Origin: Paenibacillus lutimineralis
GTDB lineage: Bacteria; Bacillota; Bacilli; Paenibacillales; Paenibacillaceae
Assembly (NCBI RefSeq): GCF_003991425.1
Contig: NZ_CP034346.1
Coordinates: 781,501-845,500 of the forward strand
Length of the DNA: 64,000 nt
Direction: 5' to 3'
Shown: positions 36,370 through 45,280 of the stretch, piece after piece
Numbering within the stretch: position 1 is the stretch's first letter
Layout: each line of letters starts with the position of its first letter
Position numbers and translations under genes: made by a program
Notes under the pieces: generated by a model
Databases searched by the model: none
What the model saw: only the letters and a program-made list of their open reading frames with translations
What the model was told of the DNA's origin: nothing

Positions 36370-38046
36370 ATGAATCTCAAGGTCAAGAAACTATCTTCTC
36401 TGGAGAAAGTGTTCCTTCATGAAGAACCGATCACAGCCTGTAGTTTGGTCGAATCTGTATTGCGCGGTGAGAAGTATTCGTACCAGCTTGCTTATTACAT
36501 AGATCCGGAGTGGGCCGCTGTGGCGCAGTATCTTCGTGTTGAAGCGGCAGCGGAACCGGGGATAAATGTAAAGCTTAGTATGGTAGGAGTAGTCCCTTCC
36601 GAGATGCCGGTTTATCCAAAGACGGATGAGGATTATTTGACGAAGCAGCCGGGATTATTCCCTGATCCGTTGCAGGAGCTGACGGACGACAATATCAAGG
36701 TGCTGCCGGGACAATGGCGGAGCATTTGGGTGGAAGCGGAGTTCGCAGAAGATGCCGCGCTACAGGATGCGACGGTAATCATTCGTTTCCTTCATGAAGA
36801 CGGAACAGAGCTGGCTGAGGTCAGCCATACCATCTCGTTGATCGATGTTGTGCTTCCTAAGCAGACATTAATCCATACAGGCTGGTTCCATTATGATTGC
36901 CTAAGCACGCATTACGGGGTAGAGGAACTTAGTGAGCCACATTGGACATTGATAGAAGACTACATGAAGACAGCGGTCGAGCACGGTATGAACATGATTT
37001 TGACTCCGTTGTTCACACCGCCTCTTGATACAAAGATCGGGGGCGAACGTCCTACCGTTCAACTTGTTAAGGTTCATGTAGATGAAGATGGCAATTATTC
37101 ATTTGATTTTCAGAGATTAAGAAGGTTCATAGATATGGCTCTGCGGACAGGTATGGAATATTTTGAGATGTCCCATTTATTCACGCAGTGGGGAGCGGTA
37201 TCTGCTCCAAAGATTATTGCCAGTATCGATGGGGAAGAACGGGCTATATTCGGTTGGGATACCGATGCCGGAGGGGGAGAGTACCGTAAATTCCTGAACA
37301 CTCTTTTGCCGCAGTTGACCTCGGTTTTGGAGGAATGGGGAATTCAGGAGCGCTGTTATTTTCATATATCGGATGAACCGAACTTGGAGCAATTGGACAG
37401 TTACCGCCGAGCTTGTGAAATCATGGAACCACATTTGCGGGGGTATAAGATGATCGATGCGCTGTCTGATTATGAATTTTATGAGAAAGGCTTGATCAAA
37501 ACTCCTATTCCGGCAAATGATCATATTGATGCGTTTATCAAAGCAAAGGTACCGAATCTGTGGACTTATTATTGCTGCGCCCAGCATGACAAGGTAAGCA
37601 ATCGCTTCATGTCCATGCCGAGCCGCCGCAATCGGATCATCGCTACCCAGCTCTATAAATTCGATATCGCCGGCTTTTTGCATTGGGGCTACAACTTCTG
37701 GTATACGCAGTTTTCCATTCACGCGATCGATCCTTATGCAGTAACCGACGCTGGCTGCGGGTTTCCTTCTGGTGACGCCTTCCTGGTGTATCCGGGAGTA
37801 GAGGGAAGTCCAGTCACTTCGATCCGGCTCAAAGTATTCCGCGAAGCGCTGTATGACCTTCGAGCGATGAAGCTTCTGGAGAGCTTGAGCTCTAAGGATT
37901 TCGTGATGAGCATTATCGAGGAGGCTGCGGCAGAGCCAATTACATTCTCTGAATATCCTCGCAATGCGCAGTATATTATCGACATGCGCAACCGGATTAA
38001 TCGTGAGATCCAGGAGAGGCTTGTCACGGCAACTTCAATCATGTAG
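36370..38046 (+). CDS. DUF4091 protein, glycoside-hydrolase-like
   Basis: 558 aa, no signal peptide. The N-terminal half looks beta-sandwich-like, and a (beta/alpha)8-type region spans about residues 180-530. It has the DUF4091-type segments H-I-S-D-E-P-N near residue 333 and F-L-H-W-G-Y-N-F-W-Y near 438. DUF4091 proteins are suspected glycosidases; the Asp-Glu of S-D-E-P is a candidate acid. ATG 36370 with ACTGGAGGCGG upstream; the frame runs 58 codons further without a ribosome site. Substrate unknown. Confidence 0.82.
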   Translation: MNLKVKKLSSLEKVFLHEEPITACSLVESVLRGEKYSYQLAYYIDPEWAAVAQYLRVEAAAEPGINVKLSMVGVVPSEMPVYPKTDEDYLTKQPGLFPDPLQELTDDNIKVLPGQWRSIWVEAEFAEDAALQDATVIIRFLHEDGTELAEVSHTISLIDVVLPKQTLIHTGWFHYDCLSTHYGVEELSEPHWTLIEDYMKTAVEHGMNMILTPLFTPPLDTKIGGERPTVQLVKVHVDEDGNYSFDFQRLRRFIDMALRTGMEYFEMSHLFTQWGAVSAPKIIASIDGEERAIFGWDTDAGGGEYRKFLNTLLPQLTSVLEEWGIQERCYFHISDEPNLEQLDSYRRACEIMEPHLRGYKMIDALSDYEFYEKGLIKTPIPANDHIDAFIKAKVPNLWTYYCCAQHDKVSNRFMSMPSRRNRIIATQLYKFDIAGFLHWGYNFWYTQFSIHAIDPYAVTDAGCGFPSGDAFLVYPGVEGSPVTSIRLKVFREALYDLRAMKLLESLSSKDFVMSIIEEAAAEPITFSEYPRNAQYIIDMRNRINREIQERLVTATSIM

Positions 38047-38069
38047 TATCGGGTTGAGGTGAGGATTAA

Positions 38070-38555
38070 GTGGAGCGAAAACAGAGAATAGGAGTTCTAT
38101 TTGTATGTCTCGGCAACATATGTCGTTCGCCAATGGCGGAGGCTGTGTTCCGTCATATGGTGTCTGCTGAAGGGTTGGAAGATCGCTTTCTGATTGATTC
38201 TGCGGGCACAGGTAATTGGCATATCGGCAAGCCGCCACATCATGGTACAAGAGGTATACTTGATGAGTATGGAATTTCTTATGAAGGTCTGAAGGCAAGA
38301 CAAGTATCGACCGAGGACTTCTCGGAATTCGATTATATTGTCGCCATGGATGTCCAGAATGAGAAGGATTTGAGACGGTTATCGCAGAGCGAGCATGCAC
38401 AGATTGTCAAACTGCTTGATCTCGTACCGGATATGATGAACAAAGAAGTGCCGGATCCCTATTATACCGGCAACTTTGAAGAGGTCTACGAATTAGTCGG
38501 CAAGGGTTGTCGGGCTTTGCTGGAACGCATTCGTCAGGAAGCACAGTTGGATTAG
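38070..38555 (+). CDS. Low-molecular-weight protein tyrosine phosphatase
   Basis: 161 aa: P-loop V-C-L-G-N-I-C-R-S-P-M at about residues 12-22 (C-x5-R-S/T; catalytic Cys and Arg) and the general-acid loop V-P-D-P-Y-Y near 126. Full family length. Dephosphorylates phosphotyrosine (or phosphoarginine in YwlE-type members; here the residue after C-L-G-N is I, and the class is not settled). GTG 38070 with GGTGAGG upstream. Confidence 0.93.
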   Translation: MERKQRIGVLFVCLGNICRSPMAEAVFRHMVSAEGLEDRFLIDSAGTGNWHIGKPPHHGTRGILDEYGISYEGLKARQVSTEDFSEFDYIVAMDVQNEKDLRRLSQSEHAQIVKLLDLVPDMMNKEVPDPYYTGNFEEVYELVGKGCRALLERIRQEAQLD

Positions 38556-38568
38556 TGGACCATGGATT

Positions 38569-38600
38569 CGCCCTCATCCGTTGATTAGCGGATGGGGGCG
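38569..38600 (+). terminator. Hairpin after the phosphatase gene
   Basis: CGCCCTCATCCG / CGGATGGGGGCG, strong stem. The T run is poor (TCTTG), so termination may be inefficient. Confidence 0.55.
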
Positions 38601-38700
38601 TCTTGCATTATTGTGAGAACGAAACTTTATCCTCCTCCTAAGCGTTTACTAGAAGTAAGAGTAGAATAGCATGCAAATCTGGATAGTTAGGGGAAATGTT

Positions 38701-39885
38701 ATGGATCCGGTATCATCATTGCCTAGCCGTTCTTCGGCGAGACAGGGAGGGGCAGGGAAGAAAGGCCATTCCACAGCGGCTCGCAAACCTTCCAAGAAAC
38801 GGAAACGCAAAAAGAGGGGGTTCTTCCATACAGTCGGAAGAATGCTGATGGTATTGATCTTGCTGGTTGCGATAGGCGAGGTGTGGCTATATTTAACGCC
38901 ATCCGGCAACAAAATGCTCTATTTGATGGCAGATACATTGATTACAACCCAGCATCGGCACTGGGCCAAATATTTAATTGGACAGGCGGAGCTAGATCGA
39001 AGGGTAGCCGCATATCAGAGGCAATTCGATGAAATGGGAGAAGAGAAGGATACACATACAATCAAGCCGCAGCCAGGAGCTGCAGAGGCAGGGGATAAAG
39101 AAGCGGAGAAGCCAAAGCCGTTGATTGAGATCGAGGAAGTATCGGGTACAGGATACCGAGGTTATGTTGTGACGGTCAATGATCCGACGAAAATCAGGCT
39201 GGGTGTTCCGGCCAAACGAGGCAAGGGCGAGAAAGTATCGAGTATGGTTGAACGGACCGGCGCAATAGCGGGAATTAATGGGGGAGGCTTCGCCGACCCG
39301 AACTGGAAAGGAAATGGCTTCAAGCCCATCGGCGTCGTTATTTCGCAAGGCAAGCTATACTATAACGGACTTGATTCCAAGAAGTCCTCCACCCAAATTG
39401 TTGGGATTGATAAACAAGGAAAGATGGTTGCCGGCAAGTATTCATTGGATGAGCTGAAGGATATGGGGATCCAGGAGGCCGTTACCTTTCAGCCACGAAT
39501 CATCGTAAACGGCAAAGGCCAGATCAAGAGTCAGAAGGAAGGCTGGGGTATCGCACCGCGTACGGCAATGGGGCAGCGTGAGGACGGGGCAATCCTGTTC
39601 GTCGTCATCGATGGGCGCCAGCCCGGCTACAGCATCGGGGCCAGTCTTTACGATGTACAGCAGATCATGCTGGATCACGGCGCAGTAATTGCTGCGAACC
39701 TGGATGGCGGATCTTCAACCGTACTCGTGACTAAGGGCGGCGAGATCGCTAACAAGCCTTCATCCGAGTATGGCGAACGTTATTTACCAACAGCGTTCCT
39801 CGTATTTGAGCATCCGGAGCAAGTGGATATCCCGAATATATGGGAGGGTCTGCGTCCACAGGATATCGATCCGGGTAAGAAATAA
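38701..39885 (+). CDS. Phosphodiester glycosidase family membrane-anchored protein
   Basis: 394 aa: a very basic cytoplasmic N-terminus (K-K-R-K-R-K-K-R), one membrane anchor (about residues 48-68), a Pro/Glu linker, then an extracytoplasmic NAGPA domain (about 150-385) with G-I-N-G-G-G-F, P-R-T-A-M-G-Q and L-D-G-G-S-S-T. The NAGPA (phosphodiester alpha-GlcNAcase) family is often annotated as exopolysaccharide biosynthesis. ATG 38701 is preferred (GGGGAA upstream) over 38671. Confidence 0.85.
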   Translation: MDPVSSLPSRSSARQGGAGKKGHSTAARKPSKKRKRKKRGFFHTVGRMLMVLILLVAIGEVWLYLTPSGNKMLYLMADTLITTQHRHWAKYLIGQAELDRRVAAYQRQFDEMGEEKDTHTIKPQPGAAEAGDKEAEKPKPLIEIEEVSGTGYRGYVVTVNDPTKIRLGVPAKRGKGEKVSSMVERTGAIAGINGGGFADPNWKGNGFKPIGVVISQGKLYYNGLDSKKSSTQIVGIDKQGKMVAGKYSLDELKDMGIQEAVTFQPRIIVNGKGQIKSQKEGWGIAPRTAMGQREDGAILFVVIDGRQPGYSIGASLYDVQQIMLDHGAVIAANLDGGSSTVLVTKGGEIANKPSSEYGERYLPTAFLVFEHPEQVDIPNIWEGLRPQDIDPGKK

Positions 39886-39906
39886 GAAATAATATTTACC
39901 ATTAAC

Positions 39907-39955
39907 AATGGCCATTTTCCTAGCGATCAGCGCTTGGGAAATGGCCATTTATTCT
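39907..39955. terminator. Intrinsic terminator, possibly bidirectional
   Basis: AATGGCCATTTTCC / GGGAAATGGCCATT, followed by TATTCTTT; it lies between convergent genes. Confidence 0.8.
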
Positions 39956-39983
39956 TTCTATGATGAGCTGTAATCCGCAATCG

Positions 39984-40850
39984 TTATGAATTGTAGGATA
40001 GCTGTTTTTTCTTATACATGATAGCAACGGTGCGTGGTCCGCAATGACAGGAAATAGCGCAGCCGCCTTCAATAATTTCAACCTCTTTGACGTCTGTCCG
40101 CTCCAGCAATGCTGTCTTGATATATTCCGCGGTCTTGTCCGCAAGCGTCTGTGCCACGATGATCAGATCACGGTCGATCTTGTGAAAGTTCTCCGTGATG
40201 CGATGCAGCATGCGCTCGACAGCTTTTTCCGTCTTGCCGCGATATTTATCCGCCGAGATGACGACGCCTTCTTTAATACGCAAAATAGGACGAATCTTGA
40301 GCAGGCTTCCGATCATATGCTGCAGATTGGAGACACGGCCTCCTTTGTGCAGATAGTCCAGCGTATCGACAAGTACTTCAATTTCTACCTGATCCCGTTC
40401 TTCATGGAGCATGGAGGCGATTTCCTCTGCATTCATACCTGCCTTGGCTGCCATGACAGCCCTCATAACCAGTATGGCGATGCCTCCTGACACATTCAGT
40501 GAATCAACGACATGTACACTGCCTTCTGGCAGCTCGGTTGCGGCGATCATAGCGCTCTGATAGGTTGACGAGAGCTTGGATGACATACTGATGAACACAA
40601 TCTGATTCTGTTGCTCGATCCATGGGGAGAAGGCCGCTATGAAATCTGCAGGAGATGGGGCAGAAGTACGTGGCAATTCTCCAGTCGCCTCGACTCTGTT
40701 GTATATGTCGTTGGTAGTGATCTCAAGTCTGTCTTTATAGGCAGTCTCGCCAAACACTACATACAGCGGTACGATCCCGATGTCATATTGGTCGATCCAG
40801 GATTGTGGGATATCGGAGATACTGTCCGCGAAAATTTTCACTTGTGTCAA
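39984..40850 (-). CDS. DegV-family fatty-acid-binding protein
   Basis: 288 aa: the DegV opening I-F-A-D-S-I-S-D-I-P, R-T-S-A-P-S-P-A-D-F near residue 62, F-I-S-M-S-S-K-L-S-S-T-Y-Q-S-A near 86, and L-x-Y-L-H-K-G-G-R-V near 167. These bind fatty acids, and FakB members present them to FakA kinase for phosphorylation. No fakA is nearby. TTG 40850 with GGAGG 7 nt upstream. Confidence 0.92.
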   Translation of the reverse strand: MTQVKIFADSISDIPQSWIDQYDIGIVPLYVVFGETAYKDRLEITTNDIYNRVEATGELPRTSAPSPADFIAAFSPWIEQQNQIVFISMSSKLSSTYQSAMIAATELPEGSVHVVDSLNVSGGIAILVMRAVMAAKAGMNAEEIASMLHEERDQVEIEVLVDTLDYLHKGGRVSNLQHMIGSLLKIRPILRIKEGVVISADKYRGKTEKAVERMLHRITENFHKIDRDLIIVAQTLADKTAEYIKTALLERTDVKEVEIIEGGCAISCHCGPRTVAIMYKKKQLSYNS

Positions 40851-40962
40851 TGCATTTCCTCCAGTGTTGGTGTATTTGGTTCGTTATCTGCATTATAGAG
40901 GAGAAGTTAGACATAAGCAAAAAGTATATCGCTGGTAATTACTCCTACGGCAATTGCATAAA

Positions 40963-41868
40963 TCAGGATTCCCTATTCCAGGCAAAATGCTGGCGGAACC
41001 TGCGCGGGGACAAGCCCTCCTGCTTGGTGAAGCAAGCGGTGAAATATGCCGCATGGTTGAAGCCAACTTCCTCAGCAATCCGTTCAATGGGCATATCGGT
41101 CTGAACGAGCAACAGCTTGGAATGCTCGATTCGAATCAACAGCATATATGCTGCTGGCGAGCATCCGAACACCTTCTGCATGCACCTGGCAATATAGACG
41201 GGGTGAAAATTTATGCTCTCACCGAGTCTTTTGGCGGAGAATGGTTCACGGTAATACTCACGCAAATAAGCAGCTGCCTTCTCCGCGCAGACTGAACCTG
41301 GGGAGGGGGCGGCGGTCTCCAGAGATGCGGCAAGCAGACCGACGACATCCTGGAACAAGGCCTGTTGCTTTAGACGCACACTACTATGATGAGATGCCCG
41401 GTTCATTTCTGTTAATTCATCTATTGTATCGATCATCTTCTGTAACTGGGGAAGATAGGTGAACTGCGGCACAGCCAGCGCGAAGGGCGTCGTGGTGAAG
41501 GGATGAAGCGACATATACGCCCCGTCTTCGCCTTCCTGAGCCGAATGCTGTTTGCAGTATTCCGACTGCTCGATGACACGCCAGTTTCCGGAAACTTGGA
41601 AATGAAGCCAATGATGAAGCGTCTCTTCCTTGCAGCCAGAGAAGCCGTAATGGTAGCAATCCGGACGAAGGATGACAGCGTGGCCTGTGGAGACTTCAAA
41701 ATTCCGCTTCTCTTCGCCGACGTAGAGGCAGCCTTGGGAGACGACGAGTAGATCAAATACGCCGATATTTTTGCGGCTGAGGTGTTTGCCGCCATATGGC
41801 ATATGCGTTGATCCACTAATAATATATTGCGGCAGCGGGGGAGCAGTTATTTCGATAATTTGAGACAT
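40963..41868 (-). CDS. AraC-family transcriptional regulator
   Basis: 301 aa: cupin-like sensor domain (about 10-150), then the double helix-turn-helix (about 195-295) with R-L-G-E-S-I-N-F-H-P-V-Y-I-A-R-C and I-E-R-I-A-E-E-V-G-F-N-H-A-A-Y-F. ATG 41868 with GGAGGTGG upstream. Divergent from a MATE exporter gene, which is its likely target; the effector is unknown. Confidence 0.9.
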   Translation of the reverse strand: MSQIIEITAPPLPQYIISGSTHMPYGGKHLSRKNIGVFDLLVVSQGCLYVGEEKRNFEVSTGHAVILRPDCYHYGFSGCKEETLHHWLHFQVSGNWRVIEQSEYCKQHSAQEGEDGAYMSLHPFTTTPFALAVPQFTYLPQLQKMIDTIDELTEMNRASHHSSVRLKQQALFQDVVGLLAASLETAAPSPGSVCAEKAAAYLREYYREPFSAKRLGESINFHPVYIARCMQKVFGCSPAAYMLLIRIEHSKLLLVQTDMPIERIAEEVGFNHAAYFTACFTKQEGLSPRRFRQHFAWNRES

Positions 41869-41929
41869 ATGTCCACCTCCAAGAACGCTGAATATAGGTT
41901 TGAATTGTGAAAGATTGAGTTGATTATTT

Positions 41930-41960
41930 GATACATTATTTCTAATAATGCATCTATAAT
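41930..41960 (+). promoter_or_regulatory. Dyad and -10 in the AraC/MATE divergent promoter
   Basis: GATACATTATT (41930-41940) and AATAATGCATC (41944-41954) form an inverted repeat with 10 of 11 pairs. It abuts TATAAT (41955-41960), with no good -35, as expected at an activator-dependent promoter. Confidence 0.5.
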
Positions 41961-42031
41961 GTGATTCATGTCAATAAGTTTGATAAGAGCAGGAGCGTAG
42001 CCCCGTCTCCGTTCTTTAGGAGGTTGTAATA

Positions 42032-43429
42032 ATGAAGGAATCCAAGACCAACGAGAGCAATAAATTTAACCTCTGGCTGCTCGCTTGGCCTATATTTATT
42101 GAACAGTTTCTACAATTTTTGCTCGGCTCCGTCGATACCCTGATGGTGAGCCGGATATCTGATAATGCGGTAGCCGTTGTCGGTTTCTCCAATCAGCTAT
42201 TTAACGCGCTTACGACGTTGTTCGCAACGGTAGCCAGCGGGGCGGGGATTGTGATTGCCCAGAAGATTGGCTCCCGTCTGCAGGAGGATGCCCGAACGGT
42301 CGGGATCATCTCTTTTAAAGTAACCATCGCGATCGGGCTGGCGTTAAGCGTATTGCTAATTGCTTTTTCACGTCCGATTGCTAAAATGCTGCAGCTTCCG
42401 GATGAACTGCTGCCCTTGGCGGATGCCTACATCCCTATCGTTGGCGGGGGCATGATTCTTATCGCTGCTATTGCCGTGTTAGGTACGGCGATCCGCAATA
42501 CGGGGAATACGAAAGGACCGATGATCATTGCCATCGGCATGAATGTGATTCATATTGTGATGAATTACGGCTTTATTTTTGGCGCATATGGCTTCCCGCA
42601 ATTGGGGCTTACTGGCGTAGCTATCTCGACGGTAACCAGCCGCTTGATCGCCACGGTCGTCCTGTTCATCATCTTCCTTGGCGCGTTCGAGCGCAAGATT
42701 AGATTAAGCGATTTCCGCATCTTTGACCGCAGGTTGTTCAAGGAGGTGCTTCAGATCGGTTGGCCGCTCGGAATCAATTCAGCGAACTGGGTATTCTCGC
42801 AATTGGCGATCTTCTCCTTCCTGGCGATGCTAGGCTCAACGGAGCTGGCGGCCAGAACCTATATGAATACGCTGGAATCGTTCTGCTTCCTGCTTGGCTT
42901 CTCTCTCGCTTTGGCTGCACAGATCCAGATTGCTCATTTGTATGGGGCCGGGAAGACGAGAGAAGCCTACCGGGCTGCTTATAAAGTGCTTGCCGTTGGG
43001 TTGCCGCTGGTTGCAGTGAATGCATTTATTCTCGTAGTCTTTGGTACGCATGTGCTTCGTCTGTTCACACAGGATGCCGATATATTAGCGCTTTGCGTCG
43101 TATTGCTATGGATGAATCTAATGCTTCAACCGGGGAAAATGGTCAATATGGCGCTCGGCAACTCGCTTAACGCCGTAGGGGATACGCGTTATACGATGAA
43201 GATCTCCCTGATCTTCATGTGGGTTGTGGCGACGGGCTGCTCCTACTTGCTGGGGGTATCGCTTGGCTGGGGGATCGTCGCTATCTATTCATGTATGATT
43301 GCGGATGAGTACATCCGTGGAGTGCTCTCATACTTCCGCTGGAGAGGGCGTAAATATTTGCGTAAGAAAGAGGAAGAGATACAGAGAGAACAGGAGCAAT
43401 GCGCGGCTGAGGTTCGCTTGGCGCTGTAG
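42032..43429 (+). CDS. MATE-family multidrug efflux transporter
   Basis: 465 aa with twelve membrane segments in two related halves. NorM-like segments include P-I-F-I-E-Q-F-L-Q-F-L-L-G-S-V-D-T-L-M-V near the start and L-G-T-A-I-R-N-T-G-N-T-K near 150. Cation-coupled drug or metabolite export is expected. ATG 42032 with AGGAGG upstream. The C-terminal tail is highly charged. Confidence 0.92.
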   Translation: MKESKTNESNKFNLWLLAWPIFIEQFLQFLLGSVDTLMVSRISDNAVAVVGFSNQLFNALTTLFATVASGAGIVIAQKIGSRLQEDARTVGIISFKVTIAIGLALSVLLIAFSRPIAKMLQLPDELLPLADAYIPIVGGGMILIAAIAVLGTAIRNTGNTKGPMIIAIGMNVIHIVMNYGFIFGAYGFPQLGLTGVAISTVTSRLIATVVLFIIFLGAFERKIRLSDFRIFDRRLFKEVLQIGWPLGINSANWVFSQLAIFSFLAMLGSTELAARTYMNTLESFCFLLGFSLALAAQIQIAHLYGAGKTREAYRAAYKVLAVGLPLVAVNAFILVVFGTHVLRLFTQDADILALCVVLLWMNLMLQPGKMVNMALGNSLNAVGDTRYTMKISLIFMWVVATGCSYLLGVSLGWGIVAIYSCMIADEYIRGVLSYFRWRGRKYLRKKEEEIQREQEQCAAEVRLAL

Positions 43430-44347
43430 TTCCGGGAACCTGGAAATTCACCGACATAGCGATCTGAGCGAGCGGGTAAACTCCTGCGATAATCGGACTG
43501 TTGAAAAGGGCAAGAGAGTCTTACGAAACTCTGGTGGAACTTCAGCAGAACTCCGATGGGACTCTCATGAGAACTTTTGCAAACAACTTCCGGGAGAATC
43601 CCACAGAAACTTCGTTGGGATTTCAGCAAAACTTTGGTGGAACTTCCCGTAAAACTCTCGCAAAACTCTAACGAAACACCATATCGTTATTTGGGTAAAA
43701 ATCCGCTATTTAGCCCCTTATTTCCCACAATAGCGATACCCAGTTTCGTTAGAGTTTTGATTCACTCTTTTTGATGTAAATAGCGATATCCAGTTTCGTT
43801 AGAATTCTGATTCGCCCTTTTTGACGAAACTATTGGGACCCTGTCTTTCTAGACTAGGGTTTTCTTTTTTTCGTATGGTGGTACAGATCGATCCTATACT
43901 TCTCCGTGAAAAGTGTGTAATAGTGCTGGAATTTTGCAACATACCAATTTGAGCGAGCGGGTAAACTCCTGCGATAATCGGACTGTTGGAGAAGAGCAAG
44001 AAAGTCTTACGAAACTCTCGTGGGAACTCTCACAGAACTCCTATGGGAACTCCCGTAGAACTCTAACGAAACACCATATCGTTATTTAAGCAAAAATGAG
44101 GGGGATGAGTATCTAACGAAACACCATAACGCTATTTGGGTAAAAACCCGCTACTTAGCCCCTTATTTCCCCCAATAGCGATCCCCAGTTTCGTTAGAAT
44201 TTTAATTTGCTCTTTTTGACGTAAATAGCGATCCCTAGTTTCATTAGAATTTTAGTTCGCCTTTTTGATGTAATAGCGATCCCCAGTTTCGTTAGATTTT
44301 AATTCGCCCTTTTTGACGTAAATAGCGATACCCAGTTTCGTTTCGTT
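43430..44347. repeat. Non-coding repeat block (direct, tandem and inverted)
   Basis: About 0.9 kb with no credible gene. (1) An identical 38-bp direct repeat at 43466-43503 and 43951-43988. (2) A unit AATAGCGAT-A/C-CCCAGTTTCGTTAGA at 43729, 43779, 44174, 44224, 44272 and 44321 with a 48-50 bp period. (3) The related inverted form TCTAACGAAACACCATA at 43667, 44062 and 44112, so the flanking blocks can pair as large hairpins. (4) Many short AACTCTCG/C-type variants between them. No terminal repeats of a transposon, and no transposase. Confidence 0.85.
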
Positions 44348-44431
44348 AAAAATGTGGGGATCAGAATAATGAGCATATTTGCAGTTTTGAACTTTACGTG
44401 GCGGGAATAGTTCAGTCGTGGATCGTGGGTT

Positions 44432-44502
44432 TGAATGATAGTGAATGATTATAAATGTTTGTGAAAGAAAATGATTGATTTATGATCTTCATGTGATATG
44501 AT
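44432..44502 (+). promoter_or_regulatory. fruR-fruK-fruA promoter with 10-bp periodic operator
   Basis: Five consecutive 10-bp units related to TGAATGATNN start at 44432, 44442, 44452, 44462 and 44472, one per helical turn. The last overlaps the -35 (TTGATT 44475-44480); after 16 bp the -10 is TATGAT (44497-44502). Likely the site of FruR autoregulation. Confidence 0.65.
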
Positions 44503-44524
44503 AAGAACAGATGGAGGGATAGAT

Positions 44525-45280
44525 ATGTTGACAGAAGAACGATACAACCTAATATTAGAGCGCTTGCAAAGCCAAGGCGTTGTTAAGCTGCAGGAGCTTG
44601 TTGAAGCTATCGGAGCTTCGGAATCGACGATCCGACGGGATCTGGTCGATCTTGAGAGCCGCCATCTACTGAAGCGAATTCACGGCGGAGCCAGCTTGCT
44701 GAATCAGAGGAGCCAGGAGCCGGGGATGGATGAGAAAACATCCAAAAACATTCAAGAAAAGGATGTTATCGCTCGTCTTGCCGCTCGCGAAATTCGGGAT
44801 AATGAATGCATTTATTTGGATGCGGGAACTACTACTCTAGCGATGATCTCATATATTGAAGCGGAGAATGTGACTGTTGTGACTAACGGACTGTCCCATG
44901 TCGAAGCTTTGGTTAATCAACGAATCCGCAGTTATCTGCTTGGAGGGATGATGAAGATTCATACCAAGGCTGTCATCGGTAGCATTGCCTTGCAGAACAT
45001 GGATAATTTCCGGTTCGACCGGTGCTTTCTTGGGACGAACGGAGTCGATCTGGAGCTGGGATACACCACTCCAGACCCTGAGGAAGCGCTAATCAAGCGG
45101 CGCGCTCATCAATTATCGGGTCAAACCTATGTTCTAGCGGATTCGAGCAAGATCGGCGAGGTTACCTTCGCCAAGCTGCTGGATCTGAACGAGGCGACCC
45201 TGATTACAGATAGTGTTCCTCCCCATCTGCGGAAGACCATCGCTCATAAAACAAAAATAATCGAGGGATCAGCATCATGA
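44525..45280 (+). CDS. fruR: DeoR-family fructose operon repressor
   Basis: 251 aa: winged helix at the start (M-L-T-E-E-R-Y-N-L-I-L; S-T-I-R-R-D-L near residue 35) and the DeoR C-terminal sensor domain (D-A-G-T-T-T near residue 100, G-x-x-x-x-D near 180) that binds a sugar phosphate, here probably fructose-1-phosphate. ATG 44525 with GGAGGGA upstream. It overlaps fruK by 4 bp. Confidence 0.9.
   Translation: MLTEERYNLILERLQSQGVVKLQELVEAIGASESTIRRDLVDLESRHLLKRIHGGASLLNQRSQEPGMDEKTSKNIQEKDVIARLAAREIRDNECIYLDAGTTTLAMISYIEAENVTVVTNGLSHVEALVNQRIRSYLLGGMMKIHTKAVIGSIALQNMDNFRFDRCFLGTNGVDLELGYTTPDPEEALIKRRAHQLSGQTYVLADSSKIGEVTFAKLLDLNEATLITDSVPPHLRKTIAHKTKIIEGSAS

Noticed and set aside
43299..43774. 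Open frames inside the repeat block
   Set aside because: They consist of translated repeats, have no ribosome site, and start inside the MATE gene.
44174..44347. CRISPR array
   Set aside because: The 25-bp units recur every 48-50 bp, but the intervening 24-25 bp are also conserved, so these are tandem repeats. No cas genes are near.
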